From: RGIG3009 sp964433065
Lineage (GTDB): Bacteria; Bacillota; Clostridia; Oscillospirales; Acutalibacteraceae
Assembly: GCA_964433065.1 (NCBI GenBank)
Contig: CAYSPZ010000028.1
Location: 1 to 21,796 of the forward strand
DNA length: 21,796 bases
Direction: 5' to 3'
The notes beneath the pieces are model-generated. The model saw nothing but the letters and a program-made list of their open reading frames with translations, made no database searches and was not told the origin of the DNA. Position numbers and translations under genes: made by a program. This document shows, one piece after another, positions 15,926-21,796 of the stretch (position 1 is the first letter of the stretch; each line of letters starts with the position of its first letter).

Positions 15926-16723
15926 TTATACGCTTTTCTTTTTTGATAAAAGCCAGAACGGCAAATACGGCAATGCGTGGATCAACAGATAGATACCGTA
16001 TACCAGTACGACCGAAACGACATCGGGTGTCGCCGCGCCGATCGGCGCAAAGAAAAAGGAATTGAGTTTAAAGAACATATAATCCGAGTTGATAGGGGAG
16101 AAGTTTACCAGATTGGCGACCACCGATACCGCGAGTGCCGGAACGGAGGGTAACAGCAACTGCCGCGCTTTGGTGACTCCCGTGTAACGGTGGTAACCCG
16201 ATAACAACATCAGCATCGCGCAAAGCACCATCATACCGTGATAGAACAATGTGTGGAACCCCGCAAACGAAATGCAGGAATAGTTGTTCAGAATGTTGGC
16301 AGGATACACGAAGTTGATCGCGCCGCCAAGTACACCCAGACTGCACACGTACCCGCAAGCGGCATAACGAACGTTTCCTTTTCCCCATATCGCAAACGGC
16401 ATTGCGTACATAAAGATACTGCACGGATATAACGGCAGGACACCGCCCCATTCGAAATTGACCGTTGCACCGCAACAGGTTTCCCAGACGATCTTGACGA
16501 TCTCCAATACCACCGTACTGATCCAGATGCCCGTAAACACCCGCCGTAACGTCTGTTCTTCCTTTTTACGAAGCAATACACAAAGTAACGCGATCAACGC
16601 GATCCAACAGGCGGAAACCGCAAAATGTAACGGCGTGAACAACGTACCGGGTAACCGATCCGCCGCAGGTAAAAAATCCTTATGTGTAAAGAAGTTGCGG
16701 ATCAGGTCCGCTATCGTCCACAT
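15926..16723 (-). CDS. YwaF/TMEM164-like (TIGR02206-type) polytopic membrane protein
   Basis: 265 residues with seven predicted membrane helices. The arrangement PLYPCSIFMYAMPF (Cys101), INFVYPANILNNYS, and FHTLFYHGMMV (His157, His162) matches my memory of the YwaF/TIGR02206 family, related to human TMEM164. Work on TMEM164 assigned acyltransferase activity to a Cys-His pair (Cys123/His181), and Cys101/His162 here have nearly the same spacing; equivalence is inference. The ATG at 16723 follows AAAGGGG and starts six bases after the preceding gene's TGA, so it is the last gene of the serine hydrolase operon. If it acts on lipids, the co-transcribed hydrolase could share that pathway, but there is no direct evidence. 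Confidence 0.75.
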   Translation of the reverse strand: MWTIADLIRNFFTHKDFLPAADRLPGTLFTPLHFAVSACWIALIALLCVLLRKKEEQTLRRVFTGIWISTVVLEIVKIVWETCCGATVNFEWGGVLPLYPCSIFMYAMPFAIWGKGNVRYAACGYVCSLGVLGGAINFVYPANILNNYSCISFAGFHTLFYHGMMVLCAMLMLLSGYHRYTGVTKARQLLLPSVPALAVSVVANLVNFSPINSDYMFFKLNSFFFAPIGAATPDVVSVVLVYGIYLLIHALPYLPFWLLSKKKSV

Positions 16724-16729
16724 AGCACG

Positions 16730-17020
16730 TCACCCCTTTAGTTCGATCTCACCCAGTACGGCATTGACGATGTAGTCACCGTTGAAACTGCGCAAGAGAT
16801 CCATATGCGGTTGCGTAATATGGTTTTGCTGATGATTTTGCGTTTCCCACTGCTCAACCAGCAATAGTTCGTTCGGGTCTTTGTCGGACAGATAATAGTC
16901 GTATTTGATACAACCGTCTTCCGCGCGGATCGCGGCTAAAACACCCGTTTCTTTCACCTTTTCAAGAAATGCCTCGCGCTTGTTCGGCTTACATTCAAAC
17001 TTAACGTATATCGTATACAT
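16730..17020 (-). CDS. ABM-domain protein (YgiN-like putative quinol monooxygenase)
   Basis: 96 residues, the normal length for a single antibiotic-biosynthesis-monooxygenase domain, which forms a dimeric ferredoxin-like fold. Visible family features are the opening MYTIYVKFECKPNKREAFLE, the central GCIKYDYYLSDKDPNELLLV and EQWET (56-60), and the helix start HITQPHM (67-73). Relatives include YgiN-type quinol monooxygenases and IsdG-type haem-degrading enzymes; the Asn/Trp/His set expected for IsdG is not clearly complete, so YgiN-like is the better label. Many such small proteins have no proven reaction. AAGGAGG lies ahead of the ATG, within the 15-base gap after the serine hydrolase stop, so the two are co-transcribed. 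Confidence 0.85.
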   Translation of the reverse strand: MYTIYVKFECKPNKREAFLEKVKETGVLAAIRAEDGCIKYDYYLSDKDPNELLLVEQWETQNHQQNHITQPHMDLLRSFNGDYIVNAVLGEIELKG

Positions 17021-17035
17021 ATCGTTACCTCCTTG

Positions 17036-18175
17036 TTAATATGTCAACTGATAGTTATGCAATTCTCTCAACTCGTTATCAATACCCGCAAACTCGTCCT
17101 TGTTCAGCAGTTCCGCTCTTACAAACCGATACAGCATCGAACGAATTCCCTGAGTCGGCGACGAAAGCAGATGTGCCCCCAAATACAGACTGATCTCATT
17201 TTTGACATCTACCGCCAGATACGCGTTTGCCGCGCCACCCCAACCGAAATCAATATACATCTCATTACCTTTAGGGCATCTTACACCCAAACCGTAACCG
17301 TGTGTGGCGGCTGTCCAATACGTGCGCCTTTGATGATCAGATAACCTGTCGGTCGTCATCAGTGTCAGCGTTTCGGGTTTTAATAATTTGTGGGTGCGGA
17401 GCCCTTCCAAAAACGCTATGTAATCGTCGACCGTCGAGATCCCGCCCGCGCCGCCGCTGGCATACGCGTTTCCGACCTTATACCCTCTGATCGGCTTCCC
17501 GACGTTCATCGCTTTGCCATCTTTAAAATCGTATTGCTCGGCGATCGTATCCAATTCGTCGTCCGGCAACATAAACGTGGAACGGGTCATACCCACAACG
17601 TCAAAAATGTTCTTTTTCACATAATCCTCGAACTTCTCGCCCGAAACCACCTCAACCAAAGCGGCTAACACATCGTGACAAAGACTGTATTCCCATCGGT
17701 CACCCGGCTCAAAAAGCAGCGGTTCTTTGGCGAGATATTTCATTACCTCTCTTGTGGGACAGGTACCGTTTGTTTGTTGTCGGCACTCTAAGATTGAGGG
17801 CGACGCGGTGTTATATGAAAACCCCGCCGTCATCTCGAAAAGATGCTTGATCAAGATCGGATTTTCAGCATCCTTGATACCGTTTTCGGTTTTCACGGTC
17901 ATTCTCTCAAACTCGGGCATGTAGTCGGAAAGTTTGTCTTCCAGAGAAAACAATCCTTTCTCCCATAACTGCAACGCGGCGGTGCAGGTGATCACCTTCG
18001 AACAGGAGTAGATGTTATACCGTTCATCCCCGTTCATCGCCACCTTGTTTTCAAGATCACTGTACCCGTTCATATACCGCAGAACGCACTCTCCGCCCTT
18101 GTAGACCGCAAGGTCAAACCCCGGAACACCCATTTCCAAAAACGAATCACAAAATTTCTTGGTTATCTCAAACAT
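17036..18175 (-). CDS. Beta-lactamase-fold serine hydrolase (class C/esterase-like)
   Basis: 379 residues from the ATG at 18175; a GTG at 18178 is in frame, but the GGGGG upstream (18183-18187) is better spaced for the ATG. Motifs of the Pfam Beta-lactamase (PF00144) family: Ser57-Cys-Ser-Lys60 (nucleophile and base, context YNIYSCSKVIT), Tyr163-Ser-Leu (in WEYSLCHDVLAALVEVVSG, where the usual Asn of Tyr-x-Asn is Leu), and GWGGAAN (311-317) in place of the KTG/HxG strand motif. There is no signal peptide, so it is probably cytoplasmic, unlike true beta-lactamases. It is more likely an esterase or D-aminopeptidase-like enzyme acting on a small metabolite than a resistance determinant. Second gene of a probable four-gene operon. 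Confidence 0.85.
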   Translation of the reverse strand: MFEITKKFCDSFLEMGVPGFDLAVYKGGECVLRYMNGYSDLENKVAMNGDERYNIYSCSKVITCTAALQLWEKGLFSLEDKLSDYMPEFERMTVKTENGIKDAENPILIKHLFEMTAGFSYNTASPSILECRQQTNGTCPTREVMKYLAKEPLLFEPGDRWEYSLCHDVLAALVEVVSGEKFEDYVKKNIFDVVGMTRSTFMLPDDELDTIAEQYDFKDGKAMNVGKPIRGYKVGNAYASGGAGGISTVDDYIAFLEGLRTHKLLKPETLTLMTTDRLSDHQRRTYWTAATHGYGLGVRCPKGNEMYIDFGWGGAANAYLAVDVKNEISLYLGAHLLSSPTQGIRSMLYRFVRAELLNKDEFAGIDNELRELHNYQLTY

Positions 18176-18215
18176 CACACAACCCCCATTGTTTTCAGCA
18201 AGTTAAAAGCAGGTA

Positions 18216-18602
18216 TCATTCGACGATACAATTGTTTTGAAAGTCATAGCACAAAAAGGTAAACCCCGAAATGATTTTCGTCCAACGATCATGCTCACCG
18301 TCACAATGCGGATAATTATCTTCATACGTGTATTTCGGGAACCCCAACTTGATTTGTCCGCCCTCTACGATACATTTGATTTCAGAAAACTTCTCGTCGC
18401 CCGATAAAGGTGTCGCAATCTTGGTCGACAACCGTTCTTCCGCTCCTGAGTAAAAGACCACTTCACCCGTTTTCGCCTCAACAGTAGCCGTAATATGTTC
18501 GTTTACAAACTCGATTTTCGTGAGCGAAATATAACCGCAGGCGAGTTCGATCATTTTCCCGTCGGAACAAAGGTCACTGTTAAAACAAATTTCGTGTGTC
18601 AT
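18216..18602 (-). CDS. Uncharacterised small soluble protein
   Basis: 128 residues, not recognised. No signal peptide or membrane helix; the composition alternates hydrophobic and polar residues, suggesting mostly beta-strand. It contains six cysteines, including paired early ones (Cys6, Cys12, Cys22) and a His/Asp-rich patch near residue 99 (HCDGEHDRW) that could bind metal (inference). The start is supported by AAGGAG about nine bases upstream and a good promoter at 18637-18665. It is the first gene of a minus-strand run in which the serine hydrolase begins about 40 bases downstream with no obvious terminator between them, so the four genes are probably one transcript. Nearby base composition is more AT-rich than in the rest of the operon. 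Confidence 0.7.
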   Translation of the reverse strand: MTHEICFNSDLCSDGKMIELACGYISLTKIEFVNEHITATVEAKTGEVVFYSGAEERLSTKIATPLSGDEKFSEIKCIVEGGQIKLGFPKYTYEDNYPHCDGEHDRWTKIISGFTFLCYDFQNNCIVE

Positions 18603-18636
18603 ATGCCACTACTCCTTTATCGCCTTGTTTGTAAAC

Positions 18637-18665
18637 AGTATAATACACTTTTCGGCAAATTACAA
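18637..18665 (-). promoter_or_regulatory. Promoter of the four-gene serine hydrolase operon
   Basis: Minus strand: TTGTAA (18660-18665), 17-base spacer, TATACT (18637-18642). Transcription would start near 18630, about 28 bases before the ATG at 18602. Confidence 0.65.
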
Positions 18666-18716
18666 TATAAAACCCGCCTGCCGCAACAGTTGCCGATTGA
18701 AATTTGTCGAAAAATG

Positions 18717-18764
18717 TTGCAATTGCCGTGCCAAAGTGGTAAACTCTATTTGCCAAACTATAAT
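18717..18764 (+). promoter_or_regulatory. Candidate promoter(s) for the wall-hydrolase leader RNA
   Basis: TTGCAA (18717-18722), 17-base spacer, TAAACT (18740-18745) is one candidate, with a start near 18752. A consensus TATAAT at 18759-18764 is a second -10, with only a weak -35 (GTGGTA at 18736-18741) and a start near 18771. Either start lies just before the leader's closing stem at 18780. Confidence 0.5.
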
Positions 18765-18779
18765 TTAGATACTAAAAAG

Positions 18780-18960
18780 CGAAAAGCAGATACATAGGGG
18801 GAGTATACCCTTTTGTGCTTGCGTCTTGAATTTGATAAAAATGCAAATTCCATCGACGTGAGTACATATTGCTTTTCGTATCGATATAGTTTGGCGACTA
18901 TCGGAGTTTGCGTTTTTTGTGCGGCTACTTCGGTAGCCGCACTTTTTGTTTTTGGGAGGA
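18780..18960 (+). promoter_or_regulatory. Structured leader with riboswitch-like attenuator layout upstream of the wall hydrolase
   Basis: Closing stem: CGAAAAGCA (18780-18788) with TGCTTTTCG (18870-18878). Inside it are GAATTTG (18828-18834) with CAAATTC (18844-18850), and CGTC (18822-18825) with GACG (18855-18858) around an internal loop. Next is a hairpin, CGAT(AT)AGT (18882-18890) with ACTATCG (18897-18903). The segment 18894-18904 can pair instead with 18930-18940 of the terminator at ten of eleven positions (two wobbles, one A-C mismatch), which would break that terminator. The ribosome binding site GGGAGG (18954-18959) follows. I do not recognise the sensing domain as any riboswitch class I know. 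Confidence 0.55.
18919..18953 (+). terminator. Perfect intrinsic terminator with TTCG loop in the hydrolase leader
   Basis: GTGCGGCTAC (18919-18928), loop TTCG, GTAGCCGCAC (18933-18942), then TTTTTGTTTTT. It lies 12 bases before the ribosome binding site of the wall hydrolase, so it either controls that gene by attenuation or ends a short RNA. Confidence 0.93.
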
Positions 18961-18967
18961 TGTAAAA

Positions 18968-21052
18968 ATGAAAAAACTTTTATCGGTATTTCTTTGTGCA
19001 TTTCTTATGTTCGCAACAACAGTTTCTTTTCCGATACAAGCGAGCGCCTTAACTGTTTCGGAAGTTAAAACTAAATTTGATGTTTTAATGCAACAGAGCG
19101 GATTCAAAAAAGGCGACTCCGTCGATACAAGTCTTTATACAAATGGAAAAGAATGCTTTGCCTTTGTTGATCTTGTTACGAGAAGATTATTTGGGCATGG
19201 ACTACCATCTAATGTCGCAAGTAACAAATATCAATTGATAGATTCTTATAAAGATAATTTTGTTCAGATAGGAAATTCACTGACATTTTCTTCTGGAAAT
19301 TTAACTAAAGAAAGTTTAAAATCATTATTTTCACAAGTTGTGTGTGGAGATATCGTACAGATGAGATATACAAAGTTTTATGATAATAATGCTCGAAGTC
19401 TTCACACAATGGTTGTATATTCAGTTAGCGACACAGGAGTAGTTTTTTATCATTCGGGACGTCAAGCTAAAGTTTGGTTTGGACAATCACCCGGAAGTAA
19501 TCCTCTTTACGGGACCTCTGGAAATCCGGTGACCTGGGAAAACTTAAAAAAATACTTTATTTTATCTGGAGATGGAATTAGTGTCTATCGTTCTCGTAGT
19601 GTTACGACTTCGTCTGGCGGTTCAACAACACCCTCTATAAACCACGATAACGCGCCGAAAAGGGTACTCCAACACACCTCTCCCACAATGAAAGGCGACG
19701 ATGTCGTTTGGGTTCAGACAGTGCTGAACAACCTAAGGGGGAGCGGACTCGATGTTGATGGTTCCTATGGCAAAAAAACGGTTGCGGCAGTTAAAGAATT
19801 CCAAATGTATTGCGGCCTTTCTGTGACCGGAATTTGTGATGAAACTACCGTTGCAACTATGCAATATCTATATACCCAAAAGTACTGCTCACACACTAAC
19901 ACCGTCGTCCATGCCACCTGTACAAAGCCCATGCATTGTTCCTATTGTGGTGTTACAGCGGGTACTGCATTAGGCCACGCCTACAGTAACGCTTGTGATA
20001 CTTCGTGTAACACTTGTGGTGCAACTCGTAGCGTTAGCCACAGTTATAAGTCAGCAACCTGTACTGCACCTAAAACTTGCACTGTTTGCGGATCAACCAG
20101 TGGCAGTAAATTAGGACATGCCTACAGCAACAACTGCGATACTTCGTGTAACACATGCGGTGCGACCAGAACGGTTGGTGGGCATACGTATTCGAATGAT
20201 GCCGATACGAGTTGTAATTCCTGCGGTGCGTTCGCGTACCCCGGTGGCAACGTTCTGTATCAGGAAGGCGGCAAGTATTACCACGTTATCAACCGTCAAA
20301 AAGTGAACGACACGCTCTTGTTTAAGCACACGGACGGTGTATGGTATTATGTGAACAACGGTGTCGTTGATTTTACAAAGACGGGTCTCGTGATGTTCAA
20401 CAACGGCAAGTACTTCTACGTGCAATCGGGTAAGATCAATTTTTCCAAAACGGGTCTTGTCAGACACTCTGACGGCACGTGGTACTACATCAAAAACGGT
20501 ACCGAAACCAACGATACCTTGCTGGTAAAATATCTCGATGGTAACTGGTACTACGTACAAAACGGTAAGATCAATTTTGGAAAAACCGGTCTGGTGATGT
20601 TTAACAACGGCAAGTACTTCTACGTACAGTCGGGTAAGATCAATTTCTCGAAAACGGGTCTTGTCAGACACTCTGACGGTATGTGGTACTACATCAAAAA
20701 CGGTACCGAAACCAACGATACCTTGCTGGTAAAATATCTTGACGGTAACTGGTACTACGTCCAAAACGGTAAGATCAATTTTGGGAAAACCGGTCTTGTG
20801 ATGTTTAACAACGGCAAGTATTTCTACGTACAGAACGGAAAGATCAATTTCTCGAAGACGGGGCTTGTGAGACACTCCAACGGTACGTGGTACTACATCA
20901 AAAACGGTACCGAGACGGATGCCACTTTGTTTGCAAAACACGCCGACGGTAAATACTATTACGTACAGTCGGGTAAAATCAACTTTGCTAAAACCGGTAA
21001 AGTTTACTATTCAGGCAAGTACTATACCGTAAAAAACGGTGTCGTGGTTTGA
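18968..21052 (+). CDS. Secreted NlpC/P60- or CHAP-like wall hydrolase with peptidoglycan-binding domain, Cys-rich linker and wall repeats
   Basis: 694 residues from the ATG at 18968 (GGAGG eight bases upstream); an in-frame TTG at 18908 would start before the leader terminator and is rejected. Signal peptide 1-27 (cut after QASA). Residues about 28-208 look like a papain-fold peptidase: Cys63 in GKECFAFVDLV, GDIVQMRY (127-134) before His146 in SLHTMVVYSVSDTG, and His162. Residues 232-301 are a peptidoglycan-binding type 1 domain (KGDDVVWVQTVLNNL, DGSYGKKTVAAVKEFQ). Residues 307-421 are a Cys-rich region with repeated CDTSCNTCGATR-type motifs. Residues about 428-694 are wall repeats of 22-23 residues (KYFYVQSGKINFSKTGLV). 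It should cleave peptidoglycan peptides outside the cell. The first 650 bases are much more AT-rich than the rest, suggesting a chimera. Catalytic assignment is by motif only. Confidence 0.85.
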   Translation: MKKLLSVFLCAFLMFATTVSFPIQASALTVSEVKTKFDVLMQQSGFKKGDSVDTSLYTNGKECFAFVDLVTRRLFGHGLPSNVASNKYQLIDSYKDNFVQIGNSLTFSSGNLTKESLKSLFSQVVCGDIVQMRYTKFYDNNARSLHTMVVYSVSDTGVVFYHSGRQAKVWFGQSPGSNPLYGTSGNPVTWENLKKYFILSGDGISVYRSRSVTTSSGGSTTPSINHDNAPKRVLQHTSPTMKGDDVVWVQTVLNNLRGSGLDVDGSYGKKTVAAVKEFQMYCGLSVTGICDETTVATMQYLYTQKYCSHTNTVVHATCTKPMHCSYCGVTAGTALGHAYSNACDTSCNTCGATRSVSHSYKSATCTAPKTCTVCGSTSGSKLGHAYSNNCDTSCNTCGATRTVGGHTYSNDADTSCNSCGAFAYPGGNVLYQEGGKYYHVINRQKVNDTLLFKHTDGVWYYVNNGVVDFTKTGLVMFNNGKYFYVQSGKINFSKTGLVRHSDGTWYYIKNGTETNDTLLVKYLDGNWYYVQNGKINFGKTGLVMFNNGKYFYVQSGKINFSKTGLVRHSDGMWYYIKNGTETNDTLLVKYLDGNWYYVQNGKINFGKTGLVMFNNGKYFYVQNGKINFSKTGLVRHSNGTWYYIKNGTETDATLFAKHADGKYYYVQSGKINFAKTGKVYYSGKYYTVKNGVVV
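20300..21049 (+). repeat. Wall-binding repeat array with 204-bp higher-order period
   Basis: Units of 22-23 residues with K-x-[WF]-Y-Y-[VI]-x-x-G and [IV]-x-F-x-K-T-G-L-V. Three successive unit types repeat as a 68-residue block: the DNA at 20486 onward recurs at 20690 with few changes, an offset of 204 bases. Confidence 0.88.
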
Positions 21053-21074
21053 TGTGCCGTTCCTCTTAGGATAC

Positions 21075-21110
21075 ACAACACCCCGTGTTCAATCGAACAC
21101 GGGGTGTTGT
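21075..21110 (+). terminator. Terminator of the wall hydrolase gene
   Basis: Perfect 16-bp stem ACAACACCCCGTGTTC (21075-21090), loop AATC, and its complement (21095-21110), 22 bases after the stop. The following T-tract is poor (TACGTATTT). Confidence 0.85.
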
Positions 21111-21281
21111 TACGTATTTGGCGGGTGCATTTGAGTTGGATGTCCGATAAGGATACTCACAAAACTGATAGAGCGGGTTGCTCTTCCGTCCTTCATATAA
21201 GGCGTCCTGCTCTCTTTTCCTAATGTGCAACACGTCATCGATAAAACTACACGACAGTTTATGAAAATCTAAATTTATCTC
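21111..21281. other. Intergenic stretch without a recognised gene
   Basis: Together with the flanking signals this is part of a 383-base gap (21053-21435). I see a tiny hairpin GAGC/GCTC near 21173-21183 and an open minus-strand frame of about 42 codons (from about 21237 down) with no ribosome binding site. No tRNA or known RNA family is recognised. Confidence 0.4.
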
Positions 21282-21310
21282 TTGACAAGATCATCGGGAT
21301 ATGGTACGAT
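21282..21310 (+). promoter_or_regulatory. Strong sigma-A promoter upstream of the small-protein gene
   Basis: Consensus TTGACA (21282-21287), 17-base spacer, TACGAT (21305-21310). It is the best promoter in the window. Predicted start near 21317, about 120 bases before the ATG at 21436. Confidence 0.8.
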
Positions 21311-21316
21311 GTGCTA

Positions 21317-21395
21317 ACGAAATTTCAGCTTATTTTGCGAATGGATCGAATTTTCCTTAGGAGAATTCTACCCATTTGCGGGATAGGCTTTTTTT
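21317..21395 (+). ncRNA. Candidate small RNA or structured leader
   Basis: TTGCGAATGG (21335-21344) can pair with CCATTTGCGG (21372-21381), ten positions with three wobbles, enclosing the hairpin GAATTTTCC (21348-21356), loop TTA, GGAGAATTC (21360-21368). Seven T residues follow at 21389-21395, seven bases past the outer stem. It would yield a transcript of about 80 bases if termination occurs there, or act as a leader of the 73-residue gene. Confidence 0.45.
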
Positions 21396-21435
21396 ATTGC
21401 CTTCCTGTATAAAAAAGAATATAGGAGGAGAAAAG

Positions 21436-21657
21436 ATGGGTTATTATTCGGATCCTACTGCCGCAATGGCATTAGGCAACATCAATCGTGAGTTCTCAAA
21501 ACTCGAGAAAAAAGCAAAGCGCTTGCGCAAACTCCTTAGAAAAGGCATCATTTCCGCCGAGGATGTGGAAAAAGCGCGCGGGCAATTCAAGGGCATTTAC
21601 AGATACGTGCTGGATAATGTTCTTGAAGAACCCGAAGATCCTGAAGAAGACGGCTGA
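21436..21657 (+). CDS. Small charged helical protein, unknown function
   Basis: 73 residues from the ATG at 21436, chosen because ATAGGAGGAG ends just before it. The frame is open upstream, but the ribosome binding site decides the start. Composition: MGYYSDPTAAMALG start, then a strongly basic, predicted helical stretch (about 18-41, KLEKKAKRLRKLLRKG), a second helix (about 42-62), and an acidic C-terminus (EEPEDPEEDG). The basic-then-acidic layout could suit nucleic acid or protein binding, but nothing is recognised. It has no signal peptide, a strong promoter at 21282-21310 and a strong terminator at 21662-21701, so it is an independent and probably well-expressed unit. Confidence 0.75.
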   Translation: MGYYSDPTAAMALGNINREFSKLEKKAKRLRKLLRKGIISAEDVEKARGQFKGIYRYVLDNVLEEPEDPEEDG

Positions 21658-21661
21658 TAGC

Positions 21662-21707
21662 CAAAACGATCCCCGCCGATTTATCGGCGGGGATCGTTTT
21701 GCGTTTA
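21662..21707. terminator. Strong terminator after the small-protein gene
   Basis: 18-bp perfect stem: CAAAACGATCCCCGCCGA (21662-21679), loop TTTA, complement at 21684-21701. The A/T-rich stem base supplies the T-tract (GTTTTGCGTTT) on the plus strand and could work on the minus strand too. Confidence 0.92.
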
Positions 21708-21741
21708 TAAATCTAATTACTTAGATTCTTTACTATTTTTA

Positions 21742-21796
21742 GTTATGAGTTTAGAGTTATGAGAAAGCCTACGGCTTTCGTTATGATATGATTGCC
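21742..21796. repeat. AT-rich tail with repeated GTTATGA and a small hairpin
   Basis: GTTATGA occurs at 21742, 21756 and 21780, and GAAAGCC (21763-21769) pairs with GGCTTTC (21773-21779). The tail is more AT-rich than the nearby genes and is cut by the window end, so whether it is the edge of a mobile element or ordinary intergenic DNA cannot be decided. Confidence 0.4.

Noticed and set aside
17036..18175. Antibiotic-resistance beta-lactamase
   Set aside because: It has the fold motifs but no signal peptide, an altered Tyr-x-Asn motif and an unrelated operon context, so an esterase-like role is more likely.
18908..18967. Longer N-terminus for the wall hydrolase starting at TTG 18908
   Set aside because: It would place the terminator hairpin and T-tract inside the coding region and put extra residues before a clear signal peptide; GGAGG fits the ATG at 18968.
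20111..20941. Open frame of 276 codons on the minus strand
   Set aside because: It is antisense to the wall repeats; its repetitive Val/Phe-rich translation mirrors the coding-strand repeat.
20300..21049. Regular repeats that might suggest a CRISPR array
   Set aside because: The repeats are in-frame protein repeats with 66-69-base units and no unique spacers of constant length.
21111..21240. Minus-strand open frame of about 42 codons in the intergenic stretch
   Set aside because: There is no ribosome binding site, no promoter and no recognisable product; it could be chance or a remnant.

Overview
The window looks like the chromosome of a Gram-positive gut or rumen Clostridia, probably close to Oscillospiraceae/Ruminococcaceae. 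The clues are strong AGGAGG-type ribosome binding sites, sigma-A promoters with 17-base spacers, a dockerin and a cohesin-like domain on one large secreted protein, BspA-type leucine-rich repeats, a LytTR/DUF3021 pair, and a wall hydrolase with YG/KxYxV-type wall repeats. There is no outer-membrane machinery. The organism name is inference. No tRNA, rRNA, CRISPR array, transposase or integrase was found.

Layout. Bases 19-3796 (minus) hold a large YfhO-family membrane protein and a maltose/galactoside-type O-acetyltransferase, each with its own promoter. The acetyltransferase gene ends inside its own terminator hairpin. Bases 3928-4734 (plus) hold a PHP-domain metal-dependent phosphoesterase, which converges through a shared terminator on a minus-strand LytTR regulator/DUF3021 membrane-protein pair (4791-5640). 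Divergent from that pair, a good promoter at 5751-5779 drives a nitroreductase, an O-antigen-ligase-family polymerase/ligase and a lipoprotein penicillin-binding transpeptidase (5807-9602). These probably form one operon ending at an unusual hairpin with a tandemly duplicated arm.

Bases 9770-15862 encode a 2030-residue secreted protein: signal peptide, PPC-like domain, Ig-like aromatic-rich repeats, second PPC-like domain, more repeats, BspA leucine-rich repeats, a short Cys motif, a cohesin-like domain and a dockerin. It converges on a minus-strand operon (15926-18602) that reads, in transcription order, an orphan 128-residue protein, a beta-lactamase-fold serine hydrolase, an ABM-family monooxygenase-like protein and a YwaF/TMEM164-like membrane protein. 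Bases 18968-21052 encode a secreted NlpC/P60- or CHAP-like cysteine peptidase with peptidoglycan-binding and wall-repeat domains. The window ends with a promoter, a structured transcript and a 73-residue basic/acidic small protein (21436-21657).

Most of the content concerns the cell envelope: glycopolymer synthesis or decoration (YfhO, O-antigen ligase family, O-acetyltransferase), wall cross-linking (transpeptidase), wall cleavage (cysteine peptidase) and surface adhesion or assembly (giant dockerin protein). The best candidate for something undescribed is the leader of the wall hydrolase (about 18750-18960). It has a closed stem-loop domain, a hairpin, and a perfect intrinsic terminator with a UUCG loop just ahead of the ribosome binding site. 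A segment of that hairpin can pair instead with the 3' arm of the terminator (10 of 11 positions), which is the layout of a transcription-attenuating riboswitch whose sensing domain I do not recognise.
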